From the NCBI GenBank assembly GCA_007131435.1, contig SLQM01000040.1, forward strand, positions 1 through 25,147: DNA of 25,147 nucleotides, given 5' to 3'. Source of the stretch: Syntrophomonadaceae bacterium. GTDB taxonomy: Bacteria > Bacillota > Dethiobacteria > DTU022. Under the pieces are notes generated by a model. That model was not told where the DNA came from. It was given only the letters and a program-made list of their open reading frames with translations, and searched no databases. Position numbers and translations under genes: made by a program. This document shows, one piece after another, positions 14,422 to 22,959 of the stretch; the first letter of the stretch is position 1; each line of letters opens with the position of its first letter.

Positions 14422-15219
14422 TTATATATTTAAAGCCAGCGCAGCAGTCAGCACTGCCAGAACAAATATCAGCACGGCCCAGTCTCTTGGTGCAATAATG
14501 TCCTCGTGCAGGCGGGTGCGCCGGGCCCCCAGGCGAAACCCCCTTGCTTCCATTGCCAGGGCCAATTCATCTGCCCTTCTAAAAGCGCTGATAAACAGCG
14601 GAACAATCAGGGGGACAAGGTTTTTAGCCTTTCGAAATATTGAACCGCTTTCAAAATCTGCTCCCCTTGACAGCTGGGCCCGCATCAAACGCTGGCTTTC
14701 TTCCATCAGGGTAGGGATAAAGCGCAGGGCTATAGACATGATCATAGCCACTTCATCTGTCGGAAGCCCAATATAGCTTAGCGGTTTTAGAAAATATCCC
14801 ATACCATGAGTAAGCGACAAGGGAGTTGTTGTCAGGGTAAGCAACAGCGAATATAAAACCAGGGCCACCAGGCGGGTTACCACAAATAGTCCTTCCCTGA
14901 CACCATCCGATTCTACGGTAACAGACCCGATCCGTAAAAGCACTACCCCGCCCTTGTTAAAGAAAAAGTATATCACCAGGGCAAACAGGGCTATATATAA
15001 TATCGGTCGGATACCCCTTAAAAAATAGCTGAAAGGGACGCCTGAAGAAGCCAGAAGCAATACCGCAAATAGTAAAAGGAATATAAGGGCATGAAAAGTT
15101 TGCACAATAAACAAAACGGCCAGCATGATTAAAAGAGCTAATATTTTTATACGCGGGTTTAACTGATGAACCAGGCTTTCCCCGGGCAGGTATTGTCCGA
15201 GAGTAATACTGCGGTTCAT
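14422..15219 (-). CDS. ecfT: ECF transporter transmembrane subunit EcfT
   Basis: EcfT is the membrane scaffold that couples the two ATPases to interchangeable vitamin- or metal-binding S components. The 265-residue protein has several hydrophobic helices (the strongest at about 27-60, 68-88 and 110-140, with one at the C-terminus) and the two coupling motifs built on Ala/Ser-Arg-Gly: QLSRGADFE (near 184-192) and AMEARGFR (near 223-230). The start ATG overlaps the ecfA2 stop (ATGA). No S-component gene is adjacent, as is typical of group II ECF systems, where one shared energising module serves many S components encoded elsewhere. Confidence 0.95.
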   Translation of the reverse strand: MNRSITLGQYLPGESLVHQLNPRIKILALLIMLAVLFIVQTFHALIFLLLFAVLLLASSGVPFSYFLRGIRPILYIALFALVIYFFFNKGGVVLLRIGSVTVESDGVREGLFVVTRLVALVLYSLLLTLTTTPLSLTHGMGYFLKPLSYIGLPTDEVAMIMSIALRFIPTLMEESQRLMRAQLSRGADFESGSIFRKAKNLVPLIVPLFISAFRRADELALAMEARGFRLGARRTRLHEDIIAPRDWAVLIFVLAVLTAALALNI

Positions 15220-16076
15220 TTTTTCAACCGCCTTTTAAGTGAATTAATTTCTGCCCTGGCCTGTTCCAGAGTATAAATATCAGTTCTGGCAGGCAGCCCT
15301 TTCTTTGCAAGGCAGTGCATCACTTCGGTTATTTCCGGCAGTGACAGCCCCAGATCATTCAGTTCCTGCCGCCTGGCAAATATATCCGGGGCAGGGCCTG
15401 CCATAACCACTTTCCCCCGGTTAAGAACCAGCACTTTATCTGCAAGGGCGGCAACTTCATCCATGTGATGAGTACAAACAAGCACGGTTAAGCCTGTCTG
15501 CTGGTTCAGCATTCTCAGCAGGTCAAACAAATGCAGCCGCCCCCCCGGGTCAAGCCCGGCTGTCGGTTCATCCAGTATCAACACTTCCGGTTTTATAGAT
15601 AGAACTGCTGCCAGTGCTACCAGCCGTTTTTGTCCCGAACTAAGCTGGAAAGGATGACGATGGCAAACCTCTTGCCAATCGAGCCCCACGTTTTCGAGTG
15701 CTGACCTGACATTTTGCTCCACTAAATCCTCTTCCAGCCCAAGATTTCGAGGAGCAAAGGCTACTTCATCATAAACAGTTTCAGAAAAAAAATGTTCTTC
15801 TGCCATCTGAAAAACAAGGCCGACCCTTTTCCTGAGGGACAGCAAATCGACATTTTCGGCTCCCAGTTCAAGATCCTCGAAAACTACCCTGCCGCCGGTA
15901 GGCTTAAGCAGCCCGTTTAAATGCTGGATCAGGGTAGATTTACCCGAGCCGGAGGGGCCGATCAAAAGGGCAAAATCACCCTCGCCAACACTGAATGAAA
16001 CCTCATCTAAGGCTTTCGTAGCATAGGGAGTTCCCGGCATATATATATGGCTTAAATTTTCAGTTCCGATGTACAT
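15216..16076 (-). CDS. ecfA2: ECF transporter ATP-binding subunit EcfA2
   Basis: This is an ABC ATPase of 286 residues. Its Walker A is LIGPSGSGKST (residues about 39-49), the Q-loop region VFQMAEEHFFSETVYDEVAF, a signature that reads LSSGQKRL rather than LSGGQ, Walker B LILDEPTAGLD, and the switch histidine in CTHHMDE. It pairs with EcfA1 to power uptake through EcfT. It overlaps the end of ecfA1 by 25 bases and the start of ecfT by 4, so the three are translated together. The assignment A2 versus A1 rests on gene order, which follows the common Bacillota arrangement. Confidence 0.94.
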   Translation of the reverse strand: MYIGTENLSHIYMPGTPYATKALDEVSFSVGEGDFALLIGPSGSGKSTLIQHLNGLLKPTGGRVVFEDLELGAENVDLLSLRKRVGLVFQMAEEHFFSETVYDEVAFAPRNLGLEEDLVEQNVRSALENVGLDWQEVCHRHPFQLSSGQKRLVALAAVLSIKPEVLILDEPTAGLDPGGRLHLFDLLRMLNQQTGLTVLVCTHHMDEVAALADKVLVLNRGKVVMAGPAPDIFARRQELNDLGLSLPEITEVMHCLAKKGLPARTDIYTLEQARAEINSLKRRLKK

Positions 16077-16912
16077 AAACTCTGGACCAGCTCCTGGCAG
16101 TTCAATATTTCCTCTGGGATAGAAAAACCATCTTTGCGAAGCAGGGCAGCCAGTTCAGATGGTGCAGTGCCCTGTAGTCCGAGCTGGTGAAGAAGTTGCA
16201 GTTTATTCATAATCACAGACGGAGGCCCCTGTTCTATTAACCGGCCCTGGTCAATAATAACCACCCGGTCGGCCCGGGCTGCCTCTTCAGGAAAGTGGGT
16301 AACATGAACTACTGCTAAACCCTGTTCCCTGTTCAAGTGCCGGACAGCTCCAAGCACATCCTGCCTGCTTTTTGAGTCCAGCATGGCTGTTGGTTCATCC
16401 ATCAGGATACAGCTGGGCTGCATAGCCAGTATACCGGCTATAGCCACCCTGCCCTTTTCACCGCCGGACAACATGTGAGGAGGGTGCTTTAATAAATGTT
16501 TTAACCCCAGCGCAGAGGATACCTTTTCAACTCTCTTTCTTATTTCCGAAGATGGCAGCTCAAGGTTCTCAAGACCAAAAGCAATATCCTCTTCAACAGT
16601 TGTGGCTACAAGCTGGTTATCTGGATTCTGGAAAATCATTCCGCAGCTGCGTCGGATCTCTACCTGTTTTTCTTCCTCAGTTGTAGAAATGCCCTCAACA
16701 AGCACCTCGCCTTCCGTAGGTGCCAAAAGGGCATTAAAAAGTTTGAGTAATGTAGTTTTACCGGAACCATTTGGCCCGATAAGAGAGACATATTCTCCCC
16801 TTTTTACAGACAGGTTAACTCCGTAAACAGCAGGTGAAGAGATATTCTCTTCACCTGGATAGCGATAGGCCAGTTCCCTGGCTTCAATAAGGATTTCTGG
16901 ACGGCTCTTCAT
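16052..16912 (-). CDS. ecfA1: ECF transporter ATP-binding subunit EcfA1
   Basis: This is an ABC ATPase of 286 residues with Walker A LIGPNGSGKTT (about 43-53), Q-loop MIFQNPDNQLVATTVEEDIAFGLEN, signature LSGGEKGRVAIAG (Glu where Gln is usual), Walker B CILMDEPTAMLD, and switch histidine HVTHFPEE. The NPDNQ-VATTVEEDIAFG block is typical of EcfA/CbiO proteins. It is the first of the three ECF genes and begins 7 bases after rplQ. Its ribosome binding site is weak, so it is probably read by coupling from rplQ. Confidence 0.94.
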   Translation of the reverse strand: MKSRPEILIEARELAYRYPGEENISSPAVYGVNLSVKRGEYVSLIGPNGSGKTTLLKLFNALLAPTEGEVLVEGISTTEEEKQVEIRRSCGMIFQNPDNQLVATTVEEDIAFGLENLELPSSEIRKRVEKVSSALGLKHLLKHPPHMLSGGEKGRVAIAGILAMQPSCILMDEPTAMLDSKSRQDVLGAVRHLNREQGLAVVHVTHFPEEAARADRVVIIDQGRLIEQGPPSVIMNKLQLLHQLGLQGTAPSELAALLRKDGFSIPEEILNCQELVQSLCTSELKI

Positions 16913-16919
16913 TTAACAG

Positions 16920-17264
16920 TTATTCTGAAACAAGCTCCAGAATTACCATTGGAGCACCGTCTCCACGACGGGTTCCTTTATTGATTACCCGGGTATAACC
17001 GCCTTCACGGCCTTCCATCTTCGGCCCGATTTTTTCAAAAAGGTTGGTTACCACATCTTCATCCAGCAGGTAGGCCAGGACCTGTCTGCGGGAATGCAAA
17101 TCACCTTTTTTGGCCAGTGTAATCATTTTTTCTGCCAGCGGACGGATTGCCGATGCCCTGGCAGTTGTAGTTTCTATTCTCCCTGTCCGTAAAAACGAGG
17201 TAACCAGGCCGCGCAGCAGGGCTCGCCTGGGACCGCTTTTCCGACTTAACTTCTGATATGGCAT
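16920..17264 (-). CDS. rplQ: Large ribosomal subunit protein bL17
   Basis: L17 is a bacterial-specific 50S protein near the exit tunnel. The 114-residue product starts MPYQKLSRKSGPRRALLRGLVTSFLRTGRIETT and ends GAPMVILELVSE, matching the family over its full length. ATG 17264 is chosen because AAGGAGG lies 9 bases upstream. A longer in-frame reading to 17339 would overlap rpoA and has no homology in its extra residues. It follows rpoA as in nearly all Bacillota. Confidence 0.98.
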   Translation of the reverse strand: MPYQKLSRKSGPRRALLRGLVTSFLRTGRIETTTARASAIRPLAEKMITLAKKGDLHSRRQVLAYLLDEDVVTNLFEKIGPKMEGREGGYTRVINKGTRRGDGAPMVILELVSE

Positions 17265-17286
17265 GCTAAACTTCCTCCTTGCAGGC

Positions 17287-18237
17287 TTACTTTCCGCTCT
17301 CGTTGAAGCTAAAGCCAAGCTCTTCCAGCTTCTGCTCAACTTCCTCCAGCGATTTCTTGCCCAGGTTACGTACTTTCATCATTTCTTCCTCTGTTTTGCG
17401 AACCAGCTCGCCCACGGTGTTGATCCCTGCCCGTTTTAAACAGTTATAGGAACGTACCGAAAGATCAAGTTCTTCAATAGTCAATTCCAGGGCCCGTTCA
17501 CGATCGTCTTCATCCTTGCCTGGAGCTATTTCTACCTCATCAACCTGCTCGGTAAGGTTCACAAAAAGTGATATATGGGTACTTAATATTTTGGCAGCCA
17601 GGCTGACCGCTTCATCGGGGCCAATACTGCCATCGGTCCACAGTTCCAGGGTGAGCTTGTCATAGTCGGTTATCTGGCCTACCCTGGTATTCTCAACTTT
17701 ATAATTAACCCTGCGAATCGGTGAAAACATAGAGTCTACAGGTATTACACCGATTGGCTGTTGTGGCTGTTTATTTCGCTCGGCGGGAACATAACCGCGC
17801 CCGTTCATTGCAGTCATTTCCATGTACAGGCGAGCATTTTCTTCCAGGGTGCAGATGTAATGTTCATCATCAAGTATTTCTACATCTGCTGGTACGTTAA
17901 TATCCTTCGCCTTAACCTGACCGGCCTTATCGGTATCAATAACCAGGTTCTGAGGCTCATTTGCATGGATCTTTAATGAGATTGATTTCAAGTTAAGAAT
18001 TATCTCTATTGTATCTTCCAGCACTCCCGGCAGGCTAGAAAACTCGTGTAAGGCGCCATCAAACTTAACGTTTGTGATTGCTGCTCCCGGAAGGGAAGAT
18101 AATAAAATTCTGCGTAAAGCGTTGCCCAGGGTAGTGCCATAACCCCTTTCAAGAGGTTCAACTACAAAACAACCATAAGTACCCTGTTCATTTTTTTCCA
18201 CAAGTTCAATTTTCGGCTTTTCAATTTCGATCATCAT
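17287..18237 (-). CDS. rpoA: DNA-directed RNA polymerase subunit alpha
   Basis: The alpha subunit nucleates polymerase assembly and contacts UP elements and activators. The 316-residue length is typical. The N-terminal domain shows LERGYGTTLGNALRRILLSSLPGAA (about 28-52) and the dimerisation region, the linker is acidic (EIAPGKDEDDRERAL), and the C-terminal domain holds ELDLSVRSYNCLKRAGINTVGEL and the helix-hairpin-helix VRNLGKKSLEEVEQKLEELG. The start ATGATG is preceded by GAGGAGG at about 11 bases. It lies between rpsD and rplQ as in the classical alpha operon. Confidence 0.99.
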   Translation of the reverse strand: MMIEIEKPKIELVEKNEQGTYGCFVVEPLERGYGTTLGNALRRILLSSLPGAAITNVKFDGALHEFSSLPGVLEDTIEIILNLKSISLKIHANEPQNLVIDTDKAGQVKAKDINVPADVEILDDEHYICTLEENARLYMEMTAMNGRGYVPAERNKQPQQPIGVIPVDSMFSPIRRVNYKVENTRVGQITDYDKLTLELWTDGSIGPDEAVSLAAKILSTHISLFVNLTEQVDEVEIAPGKDEDDRERALELTIEELDLSVRSYNCLKRAGINTVGELVRKTEEEMMKVRNLGKKSLEEVEQKLEELGFSFNESGK

Positions 18238-18286
18238 ATATCAGGTATACCCTCCTCGCTTGATATATTGAGGGTCAACTACTTGT

Positions 18287-18913
18287 TTAGCGGGAATAAA
18301 GTTCAACGATAAAGTGCTCAGTAACCGGCACGTCAATTTCATCACGCTGCGGAATCCTGATTACTTTACCTTCAAATTTTTCAAGATCCGATTCCAGCCA
18401 ATCTACAGTTCCCTGCTTACCCCTGTCTTCAGCAATCAACTTAAACACAGGTTTACTTTTACGATTTTCACGAACTGCAACTACATCGCCAACCTTCGTC
18501 AGGTAAGAGGGAATATCAACCTTGCGCCCATTAACCTGAAAATGCCCGTGATTAATCAACTGTCTTGCCTCAGCACGGGATCTTGCCATTCCCATGCGGA
18601 AGACAACATTATCCAGGCGGCTTTCCAGCAGCTGTAATAAAATCTCCCCTGTTACTCCCCGGCGACGGTCAGCTTCCTTGAAGTAACGGCGAAACTGTCT
18701 TTCCATTACCCCATAAATACGGCGGGCTTTCTGCTTCTCCCTCAGCTGCTGTCCATACTCGGAAAATTTCTGCCGTGCCTGGCCATGTTCTCCCGGTGGG
18801 TAAGCGTGGCGTACTACGGCACATTTATCAGAATAACAGCGATCACCTTTTAGGTAAAGCTTATCTTTTTCCCTGCGACATAAACGACAAACTGCTCCAG
18901 TGTGGCGTCCCAT
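18287..18913 (-). CDS. rpsD: Small ribosomal subunit protein uS4, zinc-binding form
   Basis: S4 starts 30S assembly and in many bacteria represses the alpha operon. The 208-residue protein retains the N-terminal zinc knuckle C9-RL-C12, C26 and C31, marking the C+ form, and the S4 RNA-binding domain (SRLDNVVFRMGMARSRAEARQLINHGHFQVNGRKVDIPSY). It ends FIVELYSR. It lies between rpsK and rpoA, the order seen in clostridia; Bacillus has moved rpsD elsewhere. The start is ATG with GGAGGTGT upstream. Confidence 0.98.
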   Translation of the reverse strand: MGRHTGAVCRLCRREKDKLYLKGDRCYSDKCAVVRHAYPPGEHGQARQKFSEYGQQLREKQKARRIYGVMERQFRRYFKEADRRRGVTGEILLQLLESRLDNVVFRMGMARSRAEARQLINHGHFQVNGRKVDIPSYLTKVGDVVAVRENRKSKPVFKLIAEDRGKQGTVDWLESDLEKFEGKVIRIPQRDEIDVPVTEHFIVELYSR

Positions 18914-18948
18914 TTAGATAATGTTACACCTCCTCTAATCTAGAATAA

Positions 18949-19341
18949 CTATACTCTGCGCCTTTTAGGCGGACGACAACCATTATGCGGTATAGGGGTA
19001 ACGTCTTTAATTGCATTCACTTCCAGGCCCGCGGCCTGTAATGAGCGGATAGCTGCCTCACGGCCTGCTCCCGGCCCCTTTACATACACCTCAAGCTGTC
19101 TCATTCCATGCTCCATTGCTACCTTTGCTGCGGCTTCGGCTGCCATCTGGGCTGCAAAAGGAGTGGATTTACGGGATCCCTTAAATCCGACATTGCCGGC
19201 GCTCGACCATGATATACTGTTTCCGTCGAGATCGGTAATGCTGATAAAGGTATTGTTAAAAGTTGATTTGATATGCGCAACCCCGCGCTCAACATTCTTC
19301 TTTTCACGTTTTTTGGTCCGGGTTACTTTTTTCTTAGCCAA
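18949..19341 (-). CDS. rpsK: Small ribosomal subunit protein uS11
   Basis: S11 forms part of the 30S platform beside the E site. The 130-residue product shows GVAHIKSTFNNTFISITDLDGN, SAGNVGFKGSRKSTPFAAQ, the VKGPGAGREAAIRSL loop and the ending PIPHNGCRPPKRRRV. The start codon is TTG (TTGGCTAAGAAA) with GGGAGGAATT about 12 bases upstream. No ATG fits the conserved N-terminus. It sits between rpsM and rpsD. Confidence 0.98.
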   Translation of the reverse strand: MAKKKVTRTKKREKKNVERGVAHIKSTFNNTFISITDLDGNSISWSSAGNVGFKGSRKSTPFAAQMAAEAAAKVAMEHGMRQLEVYVKGPGAGREAAIRSLQAAGLEVNAIKDVTPIPHNGCRPPKRRRV

Positions 19342-19372
19342 TTTTCGCTAATTCCTCCCTTCTGCACAATTC

Positions 19373-19744
19373 CTAAGTCTTGCGACGGATACCGACAGTC
19401 TTACGCGGACCTTTACGGGTCCTGGCATTATTCTTAGTCTTTTGCCCCCGCACCGGCATACCGCGGCGATGCCTGATGCCCCGGTAGCATCCAATTTCCA
19501 CGAGACGCTTAATATTCAGTGCAACTTCGCGGCGCAGGTCCCCCTCGACATTGTAATTCTTGTCGATATACTCACGCAGCCGCCCCAGTTCATCCTCGGT
19601 TAAATCTTTAACCCTGGTATCCGGGTTTACACTGGTATGTTTTAAAATTTCATCTGCGCGGCTTTTTCCGACACCGTAAATATAGCTCAGCGCAACCTCA
19701 ACTCTTTTGTCACGCGGCAAGTCAACTCCTGCTATTCTGGCCAA
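19373..19744 (-). CDS. rpsM: Small ribosomal subunit protein uS13
   Basis: S13 lies in the 30S head and contacts the P-site tRNA and the inter-subunit bridge. The 123-residue sequence begins ARIAGVDLPRDKRVEVALSYIYGVGKS, contains YRGIRHRRGMPVRGQKTKNNARTRKGPRKT and ends with a basic tail. The start is TTG, served by a perfect AAGGAGGTG 8 bases upstream. It lies between rpmJ and rpsK in the usual order. Confidence 0.98.
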   Translation of the reverse strand: MARIAGVDLPRDKRVEVALSYIYGVGKSRADEILKHTSVNPDTRVKDLTEDELGRLREYIDKNYNVEGDLRREVALNIKRLVEIGCYRGIRHRRGMPVRGQKTKNNARTRKGPRKTVGIRRKT

Positions 19745-19806
19745 TCGATTAACACCTCCTTAACCTGGTTCATAAAATTTAACAGTGAATAGAAACAGCT
19801 AAAATA

Positions 19807-19920
19807 TTAACCCTGTCTCTGCTTGTGCTTGGCGTTCTGGCAAATAACTACAACCCTACCTTTACGCCTTATAATCTTACATTTTTCACACATTTTTTTC
19901 ACTGAGGGCCTCACCTTCAT
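19807..19920 (-). CDS. rpmJ: Large ribosomal subunit protein bL36, zinc-binding form
   Basis: This 37-residue protein reads MKVRPSVKKMCEKCKIIRR and continues to a basic end, HKQRQG. The zinc ligands C11, C14, C27 and H32 are all present, so it is the C+ type. The position between infA and rpsM is standard. GGAGG lies just upstream (in the infA-rpmJ gap). Confidence 0.97.
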   Translation of the reverse strand: MKVRPSVKKMCEKCKIIRRKGRVVVICQNAKHKQRQG

Positions 19921-19934
19921 GATAACGAACCTCC

Positions 19935-20156
19935 TTACTTGTAACGGTAGGTTATGCGCCCCCGAGATAAATCGTAAGGCGATAATTCAACCAAAACCCG
20001 GTCGCCCGGCAGAATGCGTATAAAATTCATCCTGATTTTGCCGGATACATGAGCCAGAACCTTATGCCCGTTCTTTAACTCAACCCGGAACATGGCATTC
20101 GGCAGCGGTTCGACCACAGTGCCTTCAACCTCAACTACATCTTTTTTCTTGCTCAT
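19935..20156 (-). CDS. infA: Translation initiation factor IF-1
   Basis: IF-1 is an OB-fold protein that blocks the A site during initiation. The 73-residue product has KDVVEVEGTVVEPLPNAMFRVELKNGHKVLAHVSGKIR, then MNFIRILPGDRVLVELSPYDLSRGRITYRYK, which fits the whole family length. The GAGGAGG ribosome binding site lies in the last codons of the upstream KOW gene, about 13 bases before the ATG, indicating coupling. It lies between the KOW gene and rpmJ. Confidence 0.98.
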   Translation of the reverse strand: MSKKKDVVEVEGTVVEPLPNAMFRVELKNGHKVLAHVSGKIRMNFIRILPGDRVLVELSPYDLSRGRITYRYK

Positions 20157-20164
20157 ATTAACAG

Positions 20165-20452
20165 TTAAACCTCCTCACCAGGAGTTCCAGATACCGGCAT
20201 CAGATCTTTAATAAGCCTGGCAACCTGGCTGTCGGTTAACCCCTCAGGCTCCAAAAGCTGATTCGGTTCGGCCTGCCGCTCATAGTGTTGCAAATGAGCA
20301 ATATTTTTTCTCTTCGGCCGGTCTAAAGGGCGGCTGTTCCCGTCAACCAGCAAGACGTGCCTAGGATCAATCTTCCGGAGCACCAGGTAGTGTTTACCCT
20401 TGTCACGCCCGGCTCGTGACCGGACAAGCTGCCCCGGTTTTAATTCAACCAT
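20165..20452 (-). CDS. KOW domain-containing RNA-binding protein (L14e/L6e/L27e-like)
   Basis: This 95-residue protein starts MVELKPGQLVRSRAGRDKGKHYLVL, a KOW motif as in ribosomal proteins L14e/L27e, followed by VDGNSRPLDRPKRKNIAHLQ. The C-terminal third is acidic and helical. Proteins of this type lie between map and infA in many clostridia and are presumed to bind RNA or ribosomes; the precise role is not known. ATG 20452 is chosen for the GGGGGG ribosome binding site. A TTG 7 codons upstream overlaps map. Confidence 0.9.
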   Translation of the reverse strand: MVELKPGQLVRSRAGRDKGKHYLVLRKIDPRHVLLVDGNSRPLDRPKRKNIAHLQHYERQAEPNQLLEPEGLTDSQVARLIKDLMPVSGTPGEEV

Positions 20453-20469
20453 TTTATAGCCCCCCTGAA

Positions 20470-21219
20470 TCAATTTGGAGTGGTCAGAATTTCTGGCCCG
20501 TTATCTCCAAGCGCCACGGTATGTTCAAAGTGAGCTGACAAACTCCCATCAGCAGTTACAACTGTCCACTGATCATTTAGAACTTTTACTTCCCAGGTTC
20601 CAATGTTAACCATCGGTTCAATCGCCAGCACAATCCCTGGTTTCAAAACGGGACCGCGCCCCGGCTGCCCAAAATTAGGCACCTGGGGTTCTTCATGCAT
20701 ATCTTCACCTATACCGTGACCAACATAGCTGCGCACTATTGATAAAGAGTTGCTTTCAACATAGCTCTGCACGGCATGAGAAACATCGAAAAGCCTGTTT
20801 CCCACCTGCATTGCCTCAACCGCCTTCTGCAGGGATACCCTGGTAACATCAATCAGCTTTTGAGCTTCACGGCTAACACTGCCAACCGTAAAAGTGGCTG
20901 CTGCATCACCATGATAACCTTCAATCCTCACTCCGACGTCAATGCTGATTATATCGCCCTCTTCAAGTCTGCGCAACCCGGGAATTCCATGCACCACCTC
21001 TTCATTGACAGAAGTGCATATCGAGGCCGGAAAGTTATGATACCCCAGGAATGCAGGTTCAGCTTTATGGCTGCGGATTATCTTCTCTGCAATTTTATTC
21101 AGCATTGCGGTGGTTATGCCAACTTTTACAGAGTTTTCCATTTCCTGCAGCACTTCGGCTACTATCTTGCCTGCTTCCCGCATCAACTCTATTTCCCGTC
21201 TCGACTTGTGCTTGATCAT
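20470..21219 (-). CDS. map: Methionine aminopeptidase, type I
   Basis: This enzyme removes the initiator methionine from new proteins. The 249-residue type Ia enzyme shows NEEVVHGIPG, the metal ligands in IDVGVRIEGYHGDAAATF (two Asp), GHGIGEDMHEEP (His), LAIEPMV (Glu) and SAHFEHTVAL (Glu). It begins 9 bases after the secY stop. The ribosome binding site is weak (AGTGAG), suggesting coupling. In most Bacillota an adk gene sits between secY and map, but here it is absent. Confidence 0.97.
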   Translation of the reverse strand: MIKHKSRREIELMREAGKIVAEVLQEMENSVKVGITTAMLNKIAEKIIRSHKAEPAFLGYHNFPASICTSVNEEVVHGIPGLRRLEEGDIISIDVGVRIEGYHGDAAATFTVGSVSREAQKLIDVTRVSLQKAVEAMQVGNRLFDVSHAVQSYVESNSLSIVRSYVGHGIGEDMHEEPQVPNFGQPGRGPVLKPGIVLAIEPMVNIGTWEVKVLNDQWTVVTADGSLSAHFEHTVALGDNGPEILTTPN

Positions 21220-21228
21220 CGGTTCTCA

Positions 21229-22485
21229 CTACTTCATAAAGCCGCGGTAGCTGCGCATCAGCATGTGGCTTTCAATTTGTTTAAATGTTTCAAGTGTAAC
21301 ACCGACGACAATAATCAGGCCGGTACCACCGAACACAATACTCATGCCTGTTATATTTTCCAGGATAATCGGGAAAATAGCTATAAAGGCCAGTGAAAAC
21401 GCTCCGGCGGTTGTCAGGCGGGATGTCACCCGGGCCAGGTAATCAGCAGTTGGCCTTCCCGGGCGAAGGCCCGGAATAAATCCGCCATATTTTTTAATAT
21501 TGCCGGCAACCTGGAACGGATCAAACTGGACTGCCGTATAGAAGAAAGCAAACAGGATGATTAGCGTCATATATATTACCAGGTTCAGGCCCGTGCCCCA
21601 GCTCAGGGCTTCAGCTATTCTCTGCGCCACAGGATGCTGGATAAAACTAACCATGGTCTGCGGCAGAGAAATAATAACCGAGGCAAAAATAACCGGAATA
21701 ACCCCTGCCTGGTTTACTTTCATTGGAATATGCGTAGCCTGGCCGCCGTACATTTTACGCCCGACTACACGCTTGCTGTACTGCACGTTGATCCTGCGCT
21801 GCCCCTGGTCAAGGCCGATAATTCCGATAATCAGCGCCAGCAGCAGGGCTACAACTACCAGGATAACAAGCAGGCTGATCTGTCCGAAACGGAACTGCTC
21901 CGCTGCCATGGCAACGGCAATCGGAAAACCGGCTACAATACCTGCAAAGATGATCAGGGATATACCGTTTCCAATACCCCTTTCGGTAATCAGTTCACCC
22001 ATCCACATCAGGAATGCAGTCCCGGCAGTAAGAGATATTATAATCGTCACGTAAGAAAGCATGGTTTTATCAACTACCGCTTCCCCGGCAATCAGGGTTG
22101 ACAAACCAAGAGCCTGGATAACGGCGATAACTATAGTTCCATAACGGGTAATCTGAGAGATCTTCTTACGCCCCTCGGGGCCCTCCTGGCTCCATTCTTT
22201 CAGCTTTGGAATAACAATTGTTAACAGGTTCATAATAATGGAGGCGTTAATGTAAGGCATAATCCCCAGGGCGAAAATTGTAAAATTGCTCAGGTTACCC
22301 CCGCCAATAATATTAACAAACCCGAAAATTGTGTCTTCCTGGAAAAATTCAGCCAGCAGCGATGCATCAACACCGGGCACGGGGATCGCAGATCCCACCC
22401 TGAAAACCACGAACATGGCCAGGGTAAAAAGAATACGTTCCCTTAGCTCCTTGATCCGCCAGGCTGTGCGTACTGTTTCCAGCAA
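21229..22485 (-). CDS. secY: Protein translocase subunit SecY
   Basis: SecY is the channel of the Sec translocon in the cytoplasmic membrane. The 418-residue protein has about ten hydrophobic helices and the family motifs RILFTLAMFVVFRVGSAIPVPG, a plug-region GGGNLSNFTIFALGIMPYINASI, YGGFIPGLRPGRPTADYL, and the ending SHMLMRSYRGFMK. The start is TTG. Its ribosome binding site GAGGTGAT lies inside the last codons of rplO, whose stop is 1 base away. It stands between rplO and map. Confidence 0.98.
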   Translation of the reverse strand: MLETVRTAWRIKELRERILFTLAMFVVFRVGSAIPVPGVDASLLAEFFQEDTIFGFVNIIGGGNLSNFTIFALGIMPYINASIIMNLLTIVIPKLKEWSQEGPEGRKKISQITRYGTIVIAVIQALGLSTLIAGEAVVDKTMLSYVTIIISLTAGTAFLMWMGELITERGIGNGISLIIFAGIVAGFPIAVAMAAEQFRFGQISLLVILVVVALLLALIIGIIGLDQGQRRINVQYSKRVVGRKMYGGQATHIPMKVNQAGVIPVIFASVIISLPQTMVSFIQHPVAQRIAEALSWGTGLNLVIYMTLIILFAFFYTAVQFDPFQVAGNIKKYGGFIPGLRPGRPTADYLARVTSRLTTAGAFSLAFIAIFPIILENITGMSIVFGGTGLIIVVGVTLETFKQIESHMLMRSYRGFMK

Positions 22486-22486
22486 T

Positions 22487-22927
22487 TTATATCACCTCTG
22501 CCTTCCCACCGGCTGCTTCAATTTTTGTCCGGGCCTGCTCACTAAAGCGATGGGCCTGGATCTCCAGCTTGCGATCAAGCTCACCGTTGCCAAGCACTTT
22601 CAACGGATCGCGAAGATTTTTCACCAACCCTGCTTCCAGTAAAAGCTCTGGAGTTATTTTTGTTCCTGCATCAAAAGTGTTCAGGTCCCCCAGGTTAACA
22701 ACATTCCACTTTTTCTTAAAGATATTGGTAAAACCGCGCTTCGGCAGGCGCTGAAAATATGGCATTTGGCCGCCCTCAAATCCGCGGCGTACACCTGAAC
22801 CCGAACGTGATTTTTGCCCCTTCTGGCCGCGGCCGGATGTTTTTCCCAGGCCTGAAGCCATGCCTCTTCCTTTACGTTTAGCCGCTTTCCTGGCTCCCTC
22901 AGGAGGCCTTAATTCGTGTAAACGCAT
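22487..22927 (-). CDS. rplO: Large ribosomal subunit protein uL15
   Basis: L15 is a late-assembly 50S protein. The 146-residue product starts MRLHELRPPEGARKAAKRKGRG, contains GLGKTSGRGQKGQKSRSGSGVRRGFEGGQMPYFQRLPKRGF and ends in the AAGGKAEVI tail. ATG 22927 has GGGAGGTG 7-8 bases upstream, while an in-frame reading eight codons longer has none and lacks homology. It lies between rpmD and secY. Confidence 0.98.
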   Translation of the reverse strand: MRLHELRPPEGARKAAKRKGRGMASGLGKTSGRGQKGQKSRSGSGVRRGFEGGQMPYFQRLPKRGFTNIFKKKWNVVNLGDLNTFDAGTKITPELLLEAGLVKNLRDPLKVLGNGELDRKLEIQAHRFSEQARTKIEAAGGKAEVI

Positions 22928-22959
22928 CGGCTTACACCTCCCTCTAGACAAAACTCGTC

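Noticed and set aside
20776..21396. 206-codon open frame antisense to map and secY
   Set aside because: It opposes two well-conserved genes, shows no domain and looks like a codon-bias shadow.
21557..22101. Two long open frames antisense to secY
   Set aside because: Both lie wholly opposite secY, in two frames, with no ribosome binding site or protein signature.
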